Positions 38,387-50,041 of a DNA stretch of 64,000 nucleotides are shown piece by piece. The stretch is from Voacanga thouarsii (taxonomy: Eukaryota > Streptophyta > Magnoliopsida > Gentianales > Apocynaceae). The notes under the pieces were generated by a model, which was not told the DNA's origin, ran no database searches, and saw only the letters and a list, made by a program, of their open reading frames with translations. Position numbers and translations under genes: made by a program. The stretch spans positions 1,302,001-1,366,000 of the forward strand of contig JANUWF010001659.1 in assembly GCA_026120185.1 (NCBI GenBank), in the 5' to 3' direction. Numbering within the stretch: position 1 is the first letter of the stretch; each line of letters starts with the position of its first letter.

Positions 38387-38399
38387 TTTCCCCCTTCTT
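38387..38399 (-). other. Element G polypurine tract
   Basis: The minus strand reads AAGAAGGGGGAAA immediately before the LTR. Confidence 0.65.
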
Positions 38400-39119
38400 G
38401 AAGATGATTCTTCTTTGAATTAATACCTGCATTATAATTCAAATAAGATATTTTGTGTGAAGGTAAAACTTTTGGCTTTGGATCCTCACTAACTCCCTTG
38501 TTTTCTTTCTACTCAACACAAATTTTCATTCTCACCTTTCCTCCACTCTCCTTTTCCTCCCTCTTGTAGTTTTCACCTTTCCAAACCCAAGTTAGCACTC
38601 TTGTTTTATCTTCATGCTCCCTCATTTGTTCTCTCTCCCTCTTGTTTTTGCTTGTATTTGGAGCTCTAAACTCTCTTTTTCTTCTTTTGATCTTTTTTTA
38701 TTTTCTCTTTTGTCCTGCTCTTGTTTTTGCCTCTCTTGATTTTGCCTCTCTTTTTGTTCTTTTTTCCTTTTATATTCCTCCCTCAAAATATTTTGATCTT
38801 TTACAATCTCACTTGGGGGCATAGGGCAAAGTACGAACTTCCTTCCATCCTTGCACAGAGAGTAAGTGTTCTTTTTTTCCAAGGTGAACTACATCCCTAT
38901 CATATAGCCAAGGCCTTCCCAACATGCATGGGAAACATATCACACATCATCTTATCTTTATATCCTCCCATGACAATTGCAATCTTGACTTGTTTATTCA
39001 CCTTTACTTCACCACAATTGTTCAACCATTGAAATGTATAAGGTTTAGGATGTTTTAAGGTCTCCATTCCTAATTCTTCCACCAATGTAGCACTAATCAT
39101 ATTTTTACAACTCCCTCCA
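38400..39119 (-). pseudogene. Element G protease and charged spacer, interrupted
   Basis: In minus-strand order, 39100-38900 is the retropepsin-like segment (ATLVEELGMETLKHPK, NNCGEVKVNKQ, CDMFPMHVG). It is followed at 38882-38622 by LCKDGRKFVLCPMPPSE and a run of Lys, Glu, Arg and Gln that looks like a coiled-coil or disordered linker. The frame is open for long stretches but broken between the two. The N-terminal side of the protease lies at 43981-44042, because element E inserted just at the IIDGG-type motif. Reverse transcriptase and integrase are absent. Element F has the same arrangement. Confidence 0.7.
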
Positions 39120-40007
39120 TGATAAGACTCCGCTTTATTATGAAGTTCAAGATAAAGGAGGGGGAGGTGTGACTATGCAAAGACAAGGGTCGGCGACGAA
39201 GATAAACGAAACTAGACCAAAAAGGAGGCCTCCAGAGGACAGCCGGCGCCGGCTCCAAGCAGCCAAACCGGCGCCGGCTCCATTCTGTCCACGATGGCTG
39301 TGTTCGGGCAATTCAACTGCCGAAGACAGAACACAATCGGCACCGACTATGATATCCAAACCGGCGCCGACTGCACTCTGGGCACCCACCGACAGCCCCG
39401 CTTTTTAATGCTTTTCTCCAGCTTTCTTCATTTTTAATTGCTTGTAAAGACTTATTATGACCCAAAAACTGTAATAGAACATCAGGGTTTACTTAGCTAG
39501 GGTTATGATAGTATAAATAGAACCTTAGTTATTTAAAAACACAACACACAACATTTTGAAATTAGATTGAGAGAGAATCTTGAGAGGCCAAGCCTCCTTG
39601 TTCATCTTGTTCAAGACCAAGCTTAAGGGTTAGTCCTCCTTTTGTAAGAGTCTATAAATCTTTTGGATAATCTAATGTTGTTTTCTTTGAATAGGTCTTA
39701 GTTGCTTTGTTCTTCTAAGGTTTGTTTGAAATTCAATGTTTGGGTGCCTATTTTCTCTATTCTATTGTTCTTGTTTGCCTTTGTTGCTTCAAGGATATTA
39801 TGGTGAGAATCTAGTAAAACTTTCTATTCATCTTGAGGGCCTTTGAGGCTTTGTTCTTCAAGGATTTGAAGGGTGTGTAGATAGTTAGGTTATTTTCTCC
39901 TTTTATAATAAGAAAAGTCCCTGTTTTGGTTCCCTTTGATTGAGCTGAACACATAGCCACCAAAACACCACAACACCAAGAAAAAGCCACCACAAAAAGT
40001 CATATAA
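39120..40007 (+). repeat. Element E 5' LTR
   Basis: It matches 43092-43980 throughout. It holds four GC-rich words around a CCGGCGCCGG core (39242-39254, 39268-39281, 39337-39347, 39360-39371). Confidence 0.92.
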
Positions 40008-40014
40008 AAAAGTT

Positions 40015-40030
40015 TGGTATCAAAGCAAGG
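40015..40030 (+). other. Element E primer-binding site
   Basis: TGGTATCAAAGCAAGG lies seven bases after the LTR, an initiator-Met-type site with one change in the core. Confidence 0.85.
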
Positions 40031-40908
40031 AAAAGCTTGATTCCCATCAAAGCTTGAAAACAAGAAAAGGAGCCCCACAAAGTGAAGAAATAGAAAAACA
40101 GGGCAAATCCCGTAACTAAAAAAATATGCTTCAAAAAGGTCATTGAATCTTTGTTATATCTTGAATTTTCTGTAGAGAAATTATTCCTTGATGTTGTTGT
40201 AATCCTTGGGAACAAATTTGTCTTGTGTTTGTGATGAAATTTGTCTTGAATATGGTTGAAATTTCTGATGACGAGTTGCAGCTAAGGTATTTGATAAAAG
40301 TTCCATGAGAGTGTTTTTTGCTATAGTTGGGAACTTTGATTCTTGATTTTGATTCTTTGGGTTTTTGTGACTTGTTATAACACTCTAATGTTGAATTCCA
40401 TGACCCTTGAACTCAATTTCTCTATTGTACACTTGTGACCATTTTGTTCTTCATCATTCTAGTTTTAGTTATTCTTGTCTCTTTGTTTTTGATAATTCTT
40501 ATTTGTTTCTTGTTTAGAATTTTTCCTTGTACGTCTAGTGTTTATTCTTGTGTTGATCGAGTCCACTCTCCTTGAAATTCTTGGCTTAAAACTTGTTTGC
40601 TTGAGGTGCCCAACAAGTGTTTGTTGAAATTCACCTAAGACCCCTAAATTGGAAAATTCTCTTGATTTGTGTGACTGACTTAGCTGGACTAAATCTTCAG
40701 GTATTGGGGAGAATTGGGATCGAACAAGAAGGCTTAAGTGTTGAGAAAAAAAAAGGCAAGAGGGTGAGCTTATCATTAAAAGAGCCTAAGAGAGCAAACA
40801 CGAGCGTGGAGTGATCAATTTGGAGAGCCATCACGCAAGGAAGTGAGTGAGGGTCTATTTTTCTTCTAACCTCTTTGTTTTGTAAGTGTAAGGCAATATT
40901 CCATCGCC
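40031..40908 (+). other. Element E leader
   Basis: Untranslated T-rich sequence between PBS and gag. The open frames here (for example antisense 40465-40776) show no domain. Confidence 0.6.
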
Positions 40909-42480
40909 ATGGCCCATGAACAATAGATCTTTAGGTCTAACCCAAGTGGACCTAGTAGACCTCAAGAAGAACCCATTGATGCTAGGGTTTTGCGTGAAGA
41001 CTTGCAAGCTATGATGAGGACTATGCGAAGTGGGTTCCAAAACAAGAAAAGTGAGTTGATAAATCATCTTGGACAATCTTCTACCGTTGCACAAAGGAGA
41101 GGCCAAGAATAATTTGAAGTACCTAGCCCTAGAATGAGGGATAGTGATGCCCACACTCCTCCATTACATGCCCAATAAGGGGAAGAGTTGGATGAACACT
41201 CTATTGGGGGTTTTCAACAAGCTCCTATGAGAGGAGGAAGACATGGCTTGAGAGGAGGAGGAAGAAGGGTCCAAGAAAGGAATGGTGGGGAACCCAAGAA
41301 GGCTAGAAAAAGAGTTTGAAGGAGTTGAAGAATGGTATGAGGGGGAGCACATTGCAGCCTTTGAGGAACAACATAGATGAAGGGCCATAGAGGAGGTAGA
41401 AGAGAAGAAAATAATGAGGAGAGGGAGCATGAGTGCAGAAGTTGTCCAAGTTTGCTACAACAACTAAATGGGAAGGAAGAGTCGCAAAGAAAAAGGGGAG
41501 AATCCCAAGCTTCTATAAGCATAGTACAAAAAAGGAGTAGTAGAGGATTAACTTGTGAGATTTGTTGTAGTACAAGGTACACAATATTTGACTGTCCAAA
41601 TAAATGGGCCTATGAAAGATTTTATGGGGTGCACATTTGCAAAGGGGAGAGACAAATTGAAAAACAAAAAGCTAGACTTGAGGCCAAAGTGGTCAAGAAA
41701 AATGTTGTAGATGTTGAGGACCCAAGAAGGACAAGAAGTGAAGAAACAATTGAGAGGGTTGAACAAAATGAATTACGTGGCTTTGAAAAGGAGGAGAAGC
41801 TAGAAAAGGAAGCTAAAGGCTAAGAAATGCACAATCAAAATGAAGAAGTAGTGCATGAAGTAGTCCAAGAAAATGTTGATGAGCTTGAAGAGGAGCTTAG
41901 TAATGATGAAAAAGAAGACGTAGATCCATTGAGTTCAACAAATAGGGTGACTAAGAAATATTATAACATTTTATTCTTTCTAGAGGATGAGTCAAACCCA
42001 TTAGAAATATTAGAGGAGAATGTGCAAGAAGAAGTTGAGCAAAAGAGTATGGAATTTGTTGAAGAGCCAAATAATTCAAAAATTGAGATAAAGAATGAAC
42101 ACATACGTGCTATAGATGAAGGTTCCCAAAGTACTTCAAGTACTTATGAAGTGGAAGAAAGCTCGCATCCACAAGAGGAGAGAAAGAGAAGTTGGCTAGA
42201 GGTGGTGTAAAAGTAAATGAAAATGAGTGAGACTAGTAAGAATGAAGAATCTAGTTCAATTTCACAAAATGACATCAAATCTAGTGGAGGAGATAGAGTG
42301 GGTAGAAGAGATGGGAATACACTTGAGAAATGCTCTCTTAGTTTGGAGAGGATTACATTCTTTGGGTATGATGTGAGTGCCAAAGGGATTGAGGTTGAAG
42401 AAGGATAGGTGAAAGCCATCCAAGATTGGCCAACCCCTACCACCATTACCCAAGTCCTTAGTGAGGTGAATAGAGATTAA
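40909..42480 (+). pseudogene. Element E gag and remnant of RT tail
   Basis: It starts ATGGCCCATGAAC at 40909 and hits a stop after five codons. Gag text continues with an Arg/Gly-rich patch (about 41227-41270). After frame changes it passes a Cys-containing block (CEICCSTRYTIFDCPNKW, about 41551-41605) and a strongly acidic spacer (41827-42210) that matches element F at 6363-6034. At about 42340-42480 it jumps to FFGYDVSAKGIEVEEG and AIQDWPTP, the typical tail of a gypsy reverse transcriptase. The polymerase core before it is missing. Most segments stay in one reading frame (starts at 41377, 41827, 42217), interrupted by single stops. Confidence 0.75.
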
Positions 42481-42486
42481 AGAATC

Positions 42487-43050
42487 ATGAAGGAGCAAGA
42501 AAAGAAGAAGGGAGCGCAGGATGTTAATCTAAGACAAGAAATTGAGAGGAGAGAAAAAGAGAGGCAAGAAAAAGAGTTTGGTATGAGTAAGCAAGGTCAA
42601 GAGAGGGGAGGTAAACGAAGAGTGAATTTCTTTGAAAAAGAAAGTGAGGTCATAAAGGCTAAAGAAGCGAAGGATCTGGATATTCTTCTTTTATGCAATT
42701 GTTCTTATGTTTCTACTAATGATTTCTCATTGTCTTTGCCTAATACCATTGCAGCTATGCCTCAAGTATTTGAAGTTGTTGTTCTAAAAGAATAGGACAA
42801 CCAAACACTTACCCAACTCTTGCAGGCCATAATTAAGGAAAACTTGACCAAATGGGAGGAATGCTGGCCACAATTTGAGTTTGTTTGCGAAAGGGCTTTT
42901 CACTCTACCACTATTTATTCCTCTTTTGAAATTATGAATGGTTTTAGTCCCTTAACTCCTTTTGAAATGATTCCCTTGCCTATAGGTGAACGGATGATCC
43001 TTGATAGAGCTAAGAAGGTGGCAGTGGTAAAGGCACTCCATGAAGAATAA
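42487..43050 (+). pseudogene. Element E charged spacer and integrase C-terminal remnant
   Basis: 42487-42795 encodes a Lys/Glu-rich stretch and then STNDFSLSLPNTIAAM, a spacer normally before the reverse transcriptase. 42820-43050 encodes an integrase-core end (AIIKENLTKWEECWPQ, FHSTTIYSSFEIMNGFSPLTP). The order is odd: the pre-RT spacer lies after the RT tail, so the interior is rearranged as well as deleted. Both pieces share the reading frame of the gag pieces. The text between 43051 and the LTR (ETNLFQEEGYDE) is the usual polyprotein tail of this family. Confidence 0.75.
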
Positions 43051-43077
43051 GGCAAAGATTCGGAGACGAATCTTTTT

Positions 43078-43091
43078 CAAGAAGAGGGATA
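43078..43091 (+). other. Element E polypurine tract
   Basis: AAGAAGAGGGATA precedes the 3' LTR start TGATGAGAC. Confidence 0.65.
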
Positions 43092-43980
43092 TGATGAGAC
43101 TCCACTTCATCATGAAGTTCAAGATAAAAGAGGAGGAGGTGTGACCATGCAAAAACAAGGGCCGACGACGAAGATGGACAAAACTAGACCAAAAAAGGAG
43201 GCCTCCAGAGAACAGCCGGCGTCGGCGCCAAGCAACCAAACCGGCGCCGGCTCCATTCTGTCCACAATGGTTGTGTTCGGGAAATTCAACTGCCGAAGAC
43301 AGAACACAACCAGTGCCGGCTGTGATGTCCAAATCGGCACTAGCTGCACTCTGGGCACCCACCGACAACCCCACTTTTTAATACTTTTCTCTGGCTTTCT
43401 TCATTTTTAATTGCTTGTAAAGACTTATTATGACCCAAAAACTGTAATAGAACATCAGGGTTTACTTAGCTAGGGTTATGATAGTATAAATATAACCTTA
43501 GTCATTTAAAAACACAACACACAACATTTTGAAATCAGATTGAGAGAGAATCTTGAGAGGCCAAGCCTCCTTGTTCATCTTGTTCAAGACCAAGCTTAAG
43601 GGTTAGTCCTTCTTTTGTAAGAGTCTATAAATCTTTTGGATAATCTAATGTTGTTTTCTTTGAATGGGTCTTAGTTGCTTTGTTCTTCTAAGGTTTGTTT
43701 GAAATTCAATGTTTGGGTGCCTATTTTCTCTATTCTATTGTTCTTGTTTGCCTTTGTTGCTTCAAGGATATTAGGGTGAGAATCTAGTAGAACTTTCTAT
43801 TCATCTTGAGGGTCTTGAAGGCTTTGTTTTTCAAGGGTTTGAAGGGTGTGTAGATAGTTAAGTTACTTTCTCCTTTTGTAACAAAAAAAGTCCCTGCTTT
43901 GGTTCCCTTTGATTGAGCTGAACACATAGCCACCAAAACACCACAATACCAAGAAAAAGCCACCACAAAAAGTCATATCA
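43092..43980 (+). repeat. Element E 3' LTR
   Basis: It matches 39120-40007. In the first 280 bases perhaps a tenth of positions differ, mostly transitions. It keeps the CCGGCGCCGG-type words (about 43216-43375). Confidence 0.92.
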
Positions 43981-44042
43981 CTCCATCAATAATCAAGCTA
44001 CGTGGTTTTTCTTTGATTTAACGCATTGAATAGAAAACATTT
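43981..44042 (-). pseudogene. Element G protease, N-terminal side
   Basis: On the minus strand it reads MFSIQCVK and then LIIDGG in a shifted frame. The same text is in element F (IFSIQCVKLKSLIIYGG). It is the part of G cut off by element E, and it is itself cut at 44042 by a chromovirus LTR. Confidence 0.65.
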
Positions 44043-47000
44043 TGTAACACTCCGCTACCTAAGCCCGCTAGGGCCGGGGATGTCACCCCATCCAAAGGAC
44101 AAGGGGTCTTTATAACTAGGTCATACAAATAAAATAGCGGAATAAAAATAATAACTTAACTTAAAATTTATTACAACCTAAGAATAAATCCATGAGTAAA
44201 AACCATGAAATCCCAAAAGAGAAACAAATCCATAAATAAAATCATCCACTCTCAACTACCCAAAGCAATACATAAAAATAAAAGATAGCATTCTCTTCCA
44301 AGGCAGATAATACTAGCTACTCATCCCCACAGCAAGATCGCCCTAAAATCATGGTAAAAAGGTGATGAGACAGAAATCTCAGTAAGTCCGTGTGTGCTTT
44401 GGGTGTTCAGTGAAAACAGTTCGTGAATGCGAAGTATAAAATTCTTTATAAGAGTTCACTGGCAAGCAATAAACATCAGTAAAAAACAAGAGTGGTGTTT
44501 TGGCATTTCCAGCAATACATAATTTATAAAATCAACCACTCGAAAAAAAAAAAAGATTATGGGTTACCACACGTTGGGCCCCATAACCCGGTGGTCAGCA
44601 TGCCACACTTTGTGCATACCGCCGGTCAGAATGCCACACTTTGTGCAGACTAACAAAAGTAGGTGATCGGCCTACTGGGTAAGATACTCCTCCTTCTCTA
44701 TACCGAAACAACAATCGAGTGTCCATTCCGGCATAACACAGTCACTTGACTGAAATAAAAACTGCTAGCTCGAACCGACATGACTAAGTAGTACTAACGT
44801 TTCTCTAAGTTGAACTTATCTTCTGGAGGTGGCCTCCTGCTAGAAGACTCACTCTTGCTCTTCAAAACTAGTACTACCAGTCTACCCTTGTTGAGTACTC
44901 AACATAACGTATCCCACTTGGGAAAAATAAACAAAACATAGTTCCACTTGAAAATGGCAATTAAGGTTTTCCAAAGTTTGGGGCAAAACTGGTTTTAGAA
45001 AGAATTTTAGGTTTTGAGTAAAACCGCCCCTTGATTTGCAAATAATTTATTTGTCTAAAATGAGAATGGAAATAATCCTCAATTGCCTTTACAGAAATGA
45101 GTGACCATGCACTCTACATTTGGCTTGCCATAAAAAAAAAAAAATCATTTTTCATCAAACAGGTTTTATGCAGGAGCTTACCTTAACCTTGCTCACAACA
45201 AAGGTCTCCAACAGCTGACCTAACCCCGCATGGGCAAATACAAACCACAGTCAAACTCAAGCCAGAATCCACTTTCTCAATTTAAAACAATTCAACTTAC
45301 TACTACCATGATTCTAGTGTCCTAAGCTTTAAGGCTAAACAATAAATAAATAGGTTTATAAGCTAAGCCTAATTTGATATTTAAAATAATTAATGTTTTG
45401 GAAAATACGTACTAATAAGTTGAAGGTTTAAATCTTGCTAAGAAATATTTAGAGTTTATTTGATGAAGAGTCCTAGGTTAAATTATGTAAAATAATGATT
45501 TATTAATAATTTAGTTGTTAGAAAATAATTGATAACTAAAATTAGTTGAAAATAAATTTAATGAGTCTTGCTTGAAAGATAATAAATAAATTTTTAATGG
45601 GTTTTGATTAAAAGATAATAATTAAATTTTTAGTAATAAATATTTTACTAATTATGATTATTTCTATAAAAGGCTTTATTTGATATTATCATTTTATATA
45701 TACTATCTATATATTTTATTTTTCTAGCAAAAGCTATTATTTATTTGACTAAAATATCCTTATTATATATAATAATCCAAATTTACCCCTCCTAGGGTTT
45801 TTTTTTTTTGGTGGAAATTACTAGCAAAATCCCATTATGAAATATTTTATTCATGAAATAAAAATTAGCTTAGGGACAACTAGATCTTGATCATACTTCT
45901 ATGGCTAACCACAATCAAGGACATATACAATCCTTCAATTCATCAAATCATCCAAATCATGCATATAAGCATAGATCTAAATTTATCAAGACATGATCTA
46001 ACCCCTACTAGCATAAATATAATCATGGCTTCAATAATCCAACATGAATATAAATCATATTCACTAAAGGTGACATAATCTCTAGCATACTTCATCACAA
46101 ATACTACCTATGACATGGAGACATGCATTAAACCTCAAATCATCATACAATCAACCAAAATAATCCATCGATGCATAAATCCCATCTCCTTCATATTCAT
46201 ACATACATTCATTCTTCAACCTCAACAATCTATACTCAAACCTTATTCGCAATCCATCTTCTATCAACATCATCCTAGAGGCATGATTCTAGAGTTTAAA
46301 AAGGAAGATTGAAGGTACTTACTTGATTGATGAATGCCTTGAAGGAGTTTAGAGTAGATCTCAACTCCTACATGTCTAACTTTCTCCAAGGGAGATAGCG
46401 AGAGCATGATTATGGAAGAAGAAGTCATCCGGCCAAGGGAGAGGGGTTTCGGCCATGAGAGAGAGAGAGAGAAGAAGAGATCATTAGTATGTTTATTCTC
46501 ATAGGTTTTCACTAGAGATCAAGTTTGGAGAAGATAAAGTTGATAGAGTAAATTTACCTTGAATATGTTCTTGTCCTTCATAGAAATTTCTGGTTTTGAT
46601 CCGAAGTAGCAAGATGATTTGAGGAGTTTGATGTTAAGAATGGTGTTGATGGACTCACGGCAGTGAGTAGGTCAAATCTGGAGATTTTGGTGAAGGTTTG
46701 AAATGATTTAGAGGGGTATTAGGTGAAACAAAGTAGTATGTGTTCTTGGTGTAGTGTGTGTGTTCTTGAAGATTGGAGGAAATTGAGAGATTGTAGTGTA
46801 GTTGCCGAAGTTCTTGTGAGAGCTAGGGCTAGCCGAATTTCTGTAAGGTTTAGGAAGTTGTTTCTCTGATTTGGAAGGGAAAAGGAAAGGTTAGTTGTTA
46901 CAATCCTTGAAGAGTATTTTTAGGAAGTGAATTTGGAAACTAAGTATTTCTAGAATATCTTGATAATTGAAGTGCTTTGAAGGTCTCCTATGGCCGACTG

Positions 47001-47825
47001 GTTGAGCAGTTTTTCTAAGGAATTAAAGCTGGTTCAAGGTAGCTTAGGGTGGCCAAAATTAAGGTGCACAATGATGAAGAAGAAGTCTGGTCAATTGAGT
47101 GATATATTATGGAAGGTTGCTAAACAAAGGTGGCAAGAATTTTGGAAACCAATCAAGCAAAATTGTAGGGATTTGGTGGAGGGATTTTCGGGTAGCCATT
47201 GCTGGATTTCGTGCAGAAGCTTAAGGGGAACAATGGAGCTCTGTTACTGGAGGTTTAAGGAAGGTTTTTGTAGAATAAGGTTGGTGTTTCAGCTGGGAGA
47301 GAAATAGGAAACAAGACTGGAAAATTTTCCTACACAGTTTTTCGCTGAACAGTAATTTCCTGGACAGATTTTTGGCTGCCATTCCCAACCAACTTACAGA
47401 GAGTTTGAAGGGAAATTTCAGGGGTATTCAAGGCTGGTTTCCATCCTTCTTCATAGAGGAAAAACATGGCTAAGGAACTGAACAAAATCTGAAAGAAAAC
47501 AGCTTGGTTTTGGACTCTCAAAGCTGTGATTTGTATAGGAATTTTCCTGCTTTTGCTCCAGCTTTAAGCAGTCCGAAAATGGCTAAGAATTTCAGATTAC
47601 AAACTGATCCTAAAGACTATTTTTCTGGCAGCATTTGGGAGGGAATATTAGCTAAGAAACTCGACATTTTGAAGGCACAACAAGCTGGAAAATTTTCAGC
47701 TCATTCCAATAAAGAAGATGAACTAGCTAGAGAGAATTTTCAGCAAACTCACTAGAGGGATTTTTCCTCTTGGAACTTCCCACAACTCTTCCATTGTTTC
47801 GGTTCATATGATGTCTTTTACTTGA
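44043..47825 (-). repeat. Chromovirus LTR fragment H (antisense, lacks about 0.6 kb)
   Basis: It starts TGTAACACTCCGCTACC and follows LTR C closely in order, to the cattgtttcggttcatatg block. It then stops before the LTR's TGTGAAAC start. A GA tract lies at 46459-46472. Only 63 codons of the recurrent frame are open here (ATG at 47467 to 47330 gives 45). Confidence 0.85.
47330..47467 (-). other. Recurrent LTR open frame, copy H (shortened)
   Basis: ATG at 47467 as in the other copies, but a stop after 45 codons. Confidence 0.15.
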
Positions 47826-47889
47826 TTGGTTTTACTCATTGCTGTAAAAGCAATTGAGGATTATTTAATATTTTGCAGAATAAGGTTGG
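47826..47889. other. Junction between opposite-facing chromovirus pieces
   Basis: Bases 47835-47862 (ctcattgctgtaaaagcaat...) resemble the plus-strand LTR at 57360-57390, and ttgcagaataaggttgg recurs at 63500. It is a patchwork join, not a gene. Confidence 0.5.
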
Positions 47890-48030
47890 ATCGGCCATAT
47901 TAATGGGGATGTGATGGGTTAAAATTGCCCAGACCCGATGGTCAAGGTTTAGTGGGAGCATCATGGCACACAGGATGCCACGTGGGAATCGGAAAAGTGG
48001 GTTAAATATAAGTATCCCGAGCTGAAATAG
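47890..48030 (+). pseudogene. Chromodomain tail of a Ty3/gypsy integrase
   Basis: In one frame it reads IGHINGDVMG, stop, NCPDPMVKV, stop, WEHHGTQDATWES, KYKYPELK, stop. The VKV-x-W and ATWE words with a final YPELK are those of a chromodomain at the integrase C-terminus, which in plant chromoviruses directs insertion into heterochromatin. A second copy at 61709-61849 lacks the internal stops. The rest of pol is absent upstream, so this is a 3' fragment. It is followed by cttgaatttcgggacgaaatt and a PPT, the usual chromovirus 3' end. Confidence 0.85.
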
Positions 48031-48063
48031 AGGTATGCTTGAATTTCGGGACGAAATTCTTCT

Positions 48064-48076
48064 AAGGAGGGGAGGA
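48064..48076 (+). other. Chromovirus polypurine tract (copy J)
   Basis: AAGGAGGGGAGGA precedes the LTR start TGTGAAACTCC. Confidence 0.85.
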
Positions 48077-48320
48077 TGTGAAACTCCAGTCGAAACCAAC
48101 CTTAGAGTAAGGGGGTTGGGATGCATATCATATTTTATTTCATGTTTAAATATATTTTTATATGGTTTTATGTGCATTGAATTTGTGTTTTATTATCTAG
48201 AGGGCTTGATTGTGATTATTGAGTGGGAAGGGCAAAATGGTAATTTTTACCTAAGGTGGAAAAAGGGAGATAGCTTGAGGATTGAATAGGGAAATATTTT
48301 TAGAGGGGAAATAAGAACAA

Positions 48321-48384
48321 GAGTTATTGTAGTATAGTGATTAGAGCCTTAGAATTGATTTTTGAGGTCTTGGGTTCAAATTCC
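48321..48384 (+). other. tRNA-like block in LTR J
   Basis: It reads gttattgtagtatagtg, ttagagcc and ggttcaaattcc. The A-box is more decayed than in L. Confidence 0.5.
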
Positions 48385-49017
48385 ATTATTAGAGCTATAG
48401 CATGATTAAATTTTATTTTTGCTTGGGAAGTATCATTGTCGGCCTTAGTGGTGTTTGGAGTAGGGTAGAGATGTTGTCCTATGAGAGACATGATAGGAGT
48501 CTTCAAATCCTACTCTTTTGCTCTACACAAAATTCCTAAGGGAATTCATTTCCTCTTGATCCTTAATTTTTCCTGTTTCTCAATTCATTAGTTTGTTCAT
48601 TTCGTTCAAGCTAATTTTATTCTAGAAAAATTCCAGCAATGTGCTGTGGCTTTGAAAGTTCAAAATTTCTTAGTAAAAGACATCTTATGGACCGAAACAA
48701 TGGAAGGATTTCAAGTGAATTAAATTCCTTAGTGAACTTTCTAAAAATTCACTCTAGCTAGGTTCATTTCCCTTCATGTATTGAACTGAAATTTTCCAAC
48801 TTCTTGTGCCTTCAAGGTGTCAAAATTCTTAACCATTATTCCCTCCCAAATGCTTCCAGAAAATGGCCCTTTTGATCAGCTTGAAATCTGAATCTTTCTG
48901 GCCATTTTCGGACTGCACAAATACTGTGCAAAACCAGAAAAATTTCTGGGCAGATTCGCAGCTTTGGAGGTCCGAAACCAAGCTGTTTTCTTCCAATTTT
49001 TGTTCAGCACCTTAGCC

Positions 49018-49230
49018 ATGTTTTTCCTCCATGAAGTAGGCTGGAAACCAGCCTTGAAATCCCCAGAAATTCCCCTTCAAAGCCTCTTCAAATCGCCTGG
49101 AAAAGGGCAGCCGAAAACTGCCCAAGAAATTCCAGCCTTGCGAAAATGCTGTGCAGAATTTTGTCCAACTTTGTTTCCTAATTCAACCCTAGCCAAAACT
49201 CCATCCTTTTTCTGCACAAACCACCCTTAA
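49018..49230 (+). other. Recurrent 70-codon open frame in the LTR, copy J
   Basis: ATG at 49018 begins MFFLHEVGWKPALK; the stop at 49228-49230 follows FFCTNHP. The frame is open for 18 more codons upstream, back to a TTG, and those encode a hydrophobic run (FFQFLFSTLA). Copies C, L and M have the same start, the same stop and the same length, in spite of base changes and compensating indels. No known domain is seen. It may be chance plus recent shared ancestry, so I list it as a candidate, not a gene. Confidence 0.25.
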
Positions 49231-50020
49231 ACCTCTATTAACTGAACACCATTGTCCTTCCTAAGTTCTGCACGAAAATCCAGCCATGGCTGCCAAAAAG
49301 ATTTCCAAAAAAAAAAATTCTGCAATCATGGCTTGATTTGGATACCAAAATTCCAGCCACCATGATTTAACAACTTTCCATAAAATATACCTCAAAAAAC
49401 CAGACCTTCCCTTCACCATTAGACTCCTTAATTTTGGCCACCATTAGCTTCCTTCAACTAGCTTTCATCTAGCCAAAATTCTGCACAAGCAGTCGGCCAT
49501 GGCAGATTTCCAAGAGCTCTTCCATAATCAAAGATATTCTTGAATATTTAGTTTCCAAATTTCCTTCATAAAAATATTCTTCAAGGATTCAAACAACTAG
49601 CCTTTCCTTTTCCCTTCCAAACCAGAAAAACCATCTACCTAAACCCTACAGAAAATTGGCCTCATCGAATTTCGACAGCCTCTATCCAAAAGCTCTGTAC
49701 TCTCTTCAACCTTCAAGAACATATAGTACACCAAGAACACCTACTCCTTCCTTTCACCTAATACCTCTCCAAATCACTTCAAACTACCTCTAAAAATTCC
49801 AAATTTCATCTATTCATTGCTATGAGCCCATCTGTACCATTTTTAACATCAAACTCCAAAATCCTACTTGCACTTTTGGATAAAAAACCAGAAATTTTGT
49901 GAAGGCTCAAGATCACCTTCAAGGTAGGTTTGTTCAATCAACTTCATCTTTGCTAATCTTTGATCTCTAATGAATATATATGTGTTTAAACATGCTAATG
50001 GACTCTCTTCTTCTATTTTC

Positions 50021-50041
50021 TCTCTCTCTCTCTCTCTCTCT
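50021..50041. repeat. (CT)n microsatellite in LTR J
   Basis: About 10 units at the family-conserved position, sense orientation. Confidence 0.85.

Larger units (their letters stand above)
39120..43980 (+). mobile_element. Element E: compact Ty3/gypsy element without RT core
   Basis: LTRs of 888 and 889 bp (39120-40007, 43092-43980) start TGAT and end CATATAA and CATATCA. Exact target duplications ctcca flank it (39115-39119, 43981-43985), and element F keeps the empty target near 5680 (ccctccataaataatc). A PBS and a purine-rich PPT are present. The interior is only about 3.1 kb: gag, a short reverse-transcriptase tail and an integrase C-terminus remain. The reverse transcriptase palm, RNase H and integrase core are missing, so it would have needed proteins in trans or was deleted after insertion. 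Confidence 0.92.

Noticed and set aside
48964..49230. 88-codon version of the recurrent LTR frame
   Set aside because: Its first 18 codons start from TTG; only the ATG-initiated 70 codons are plausible in a plant.
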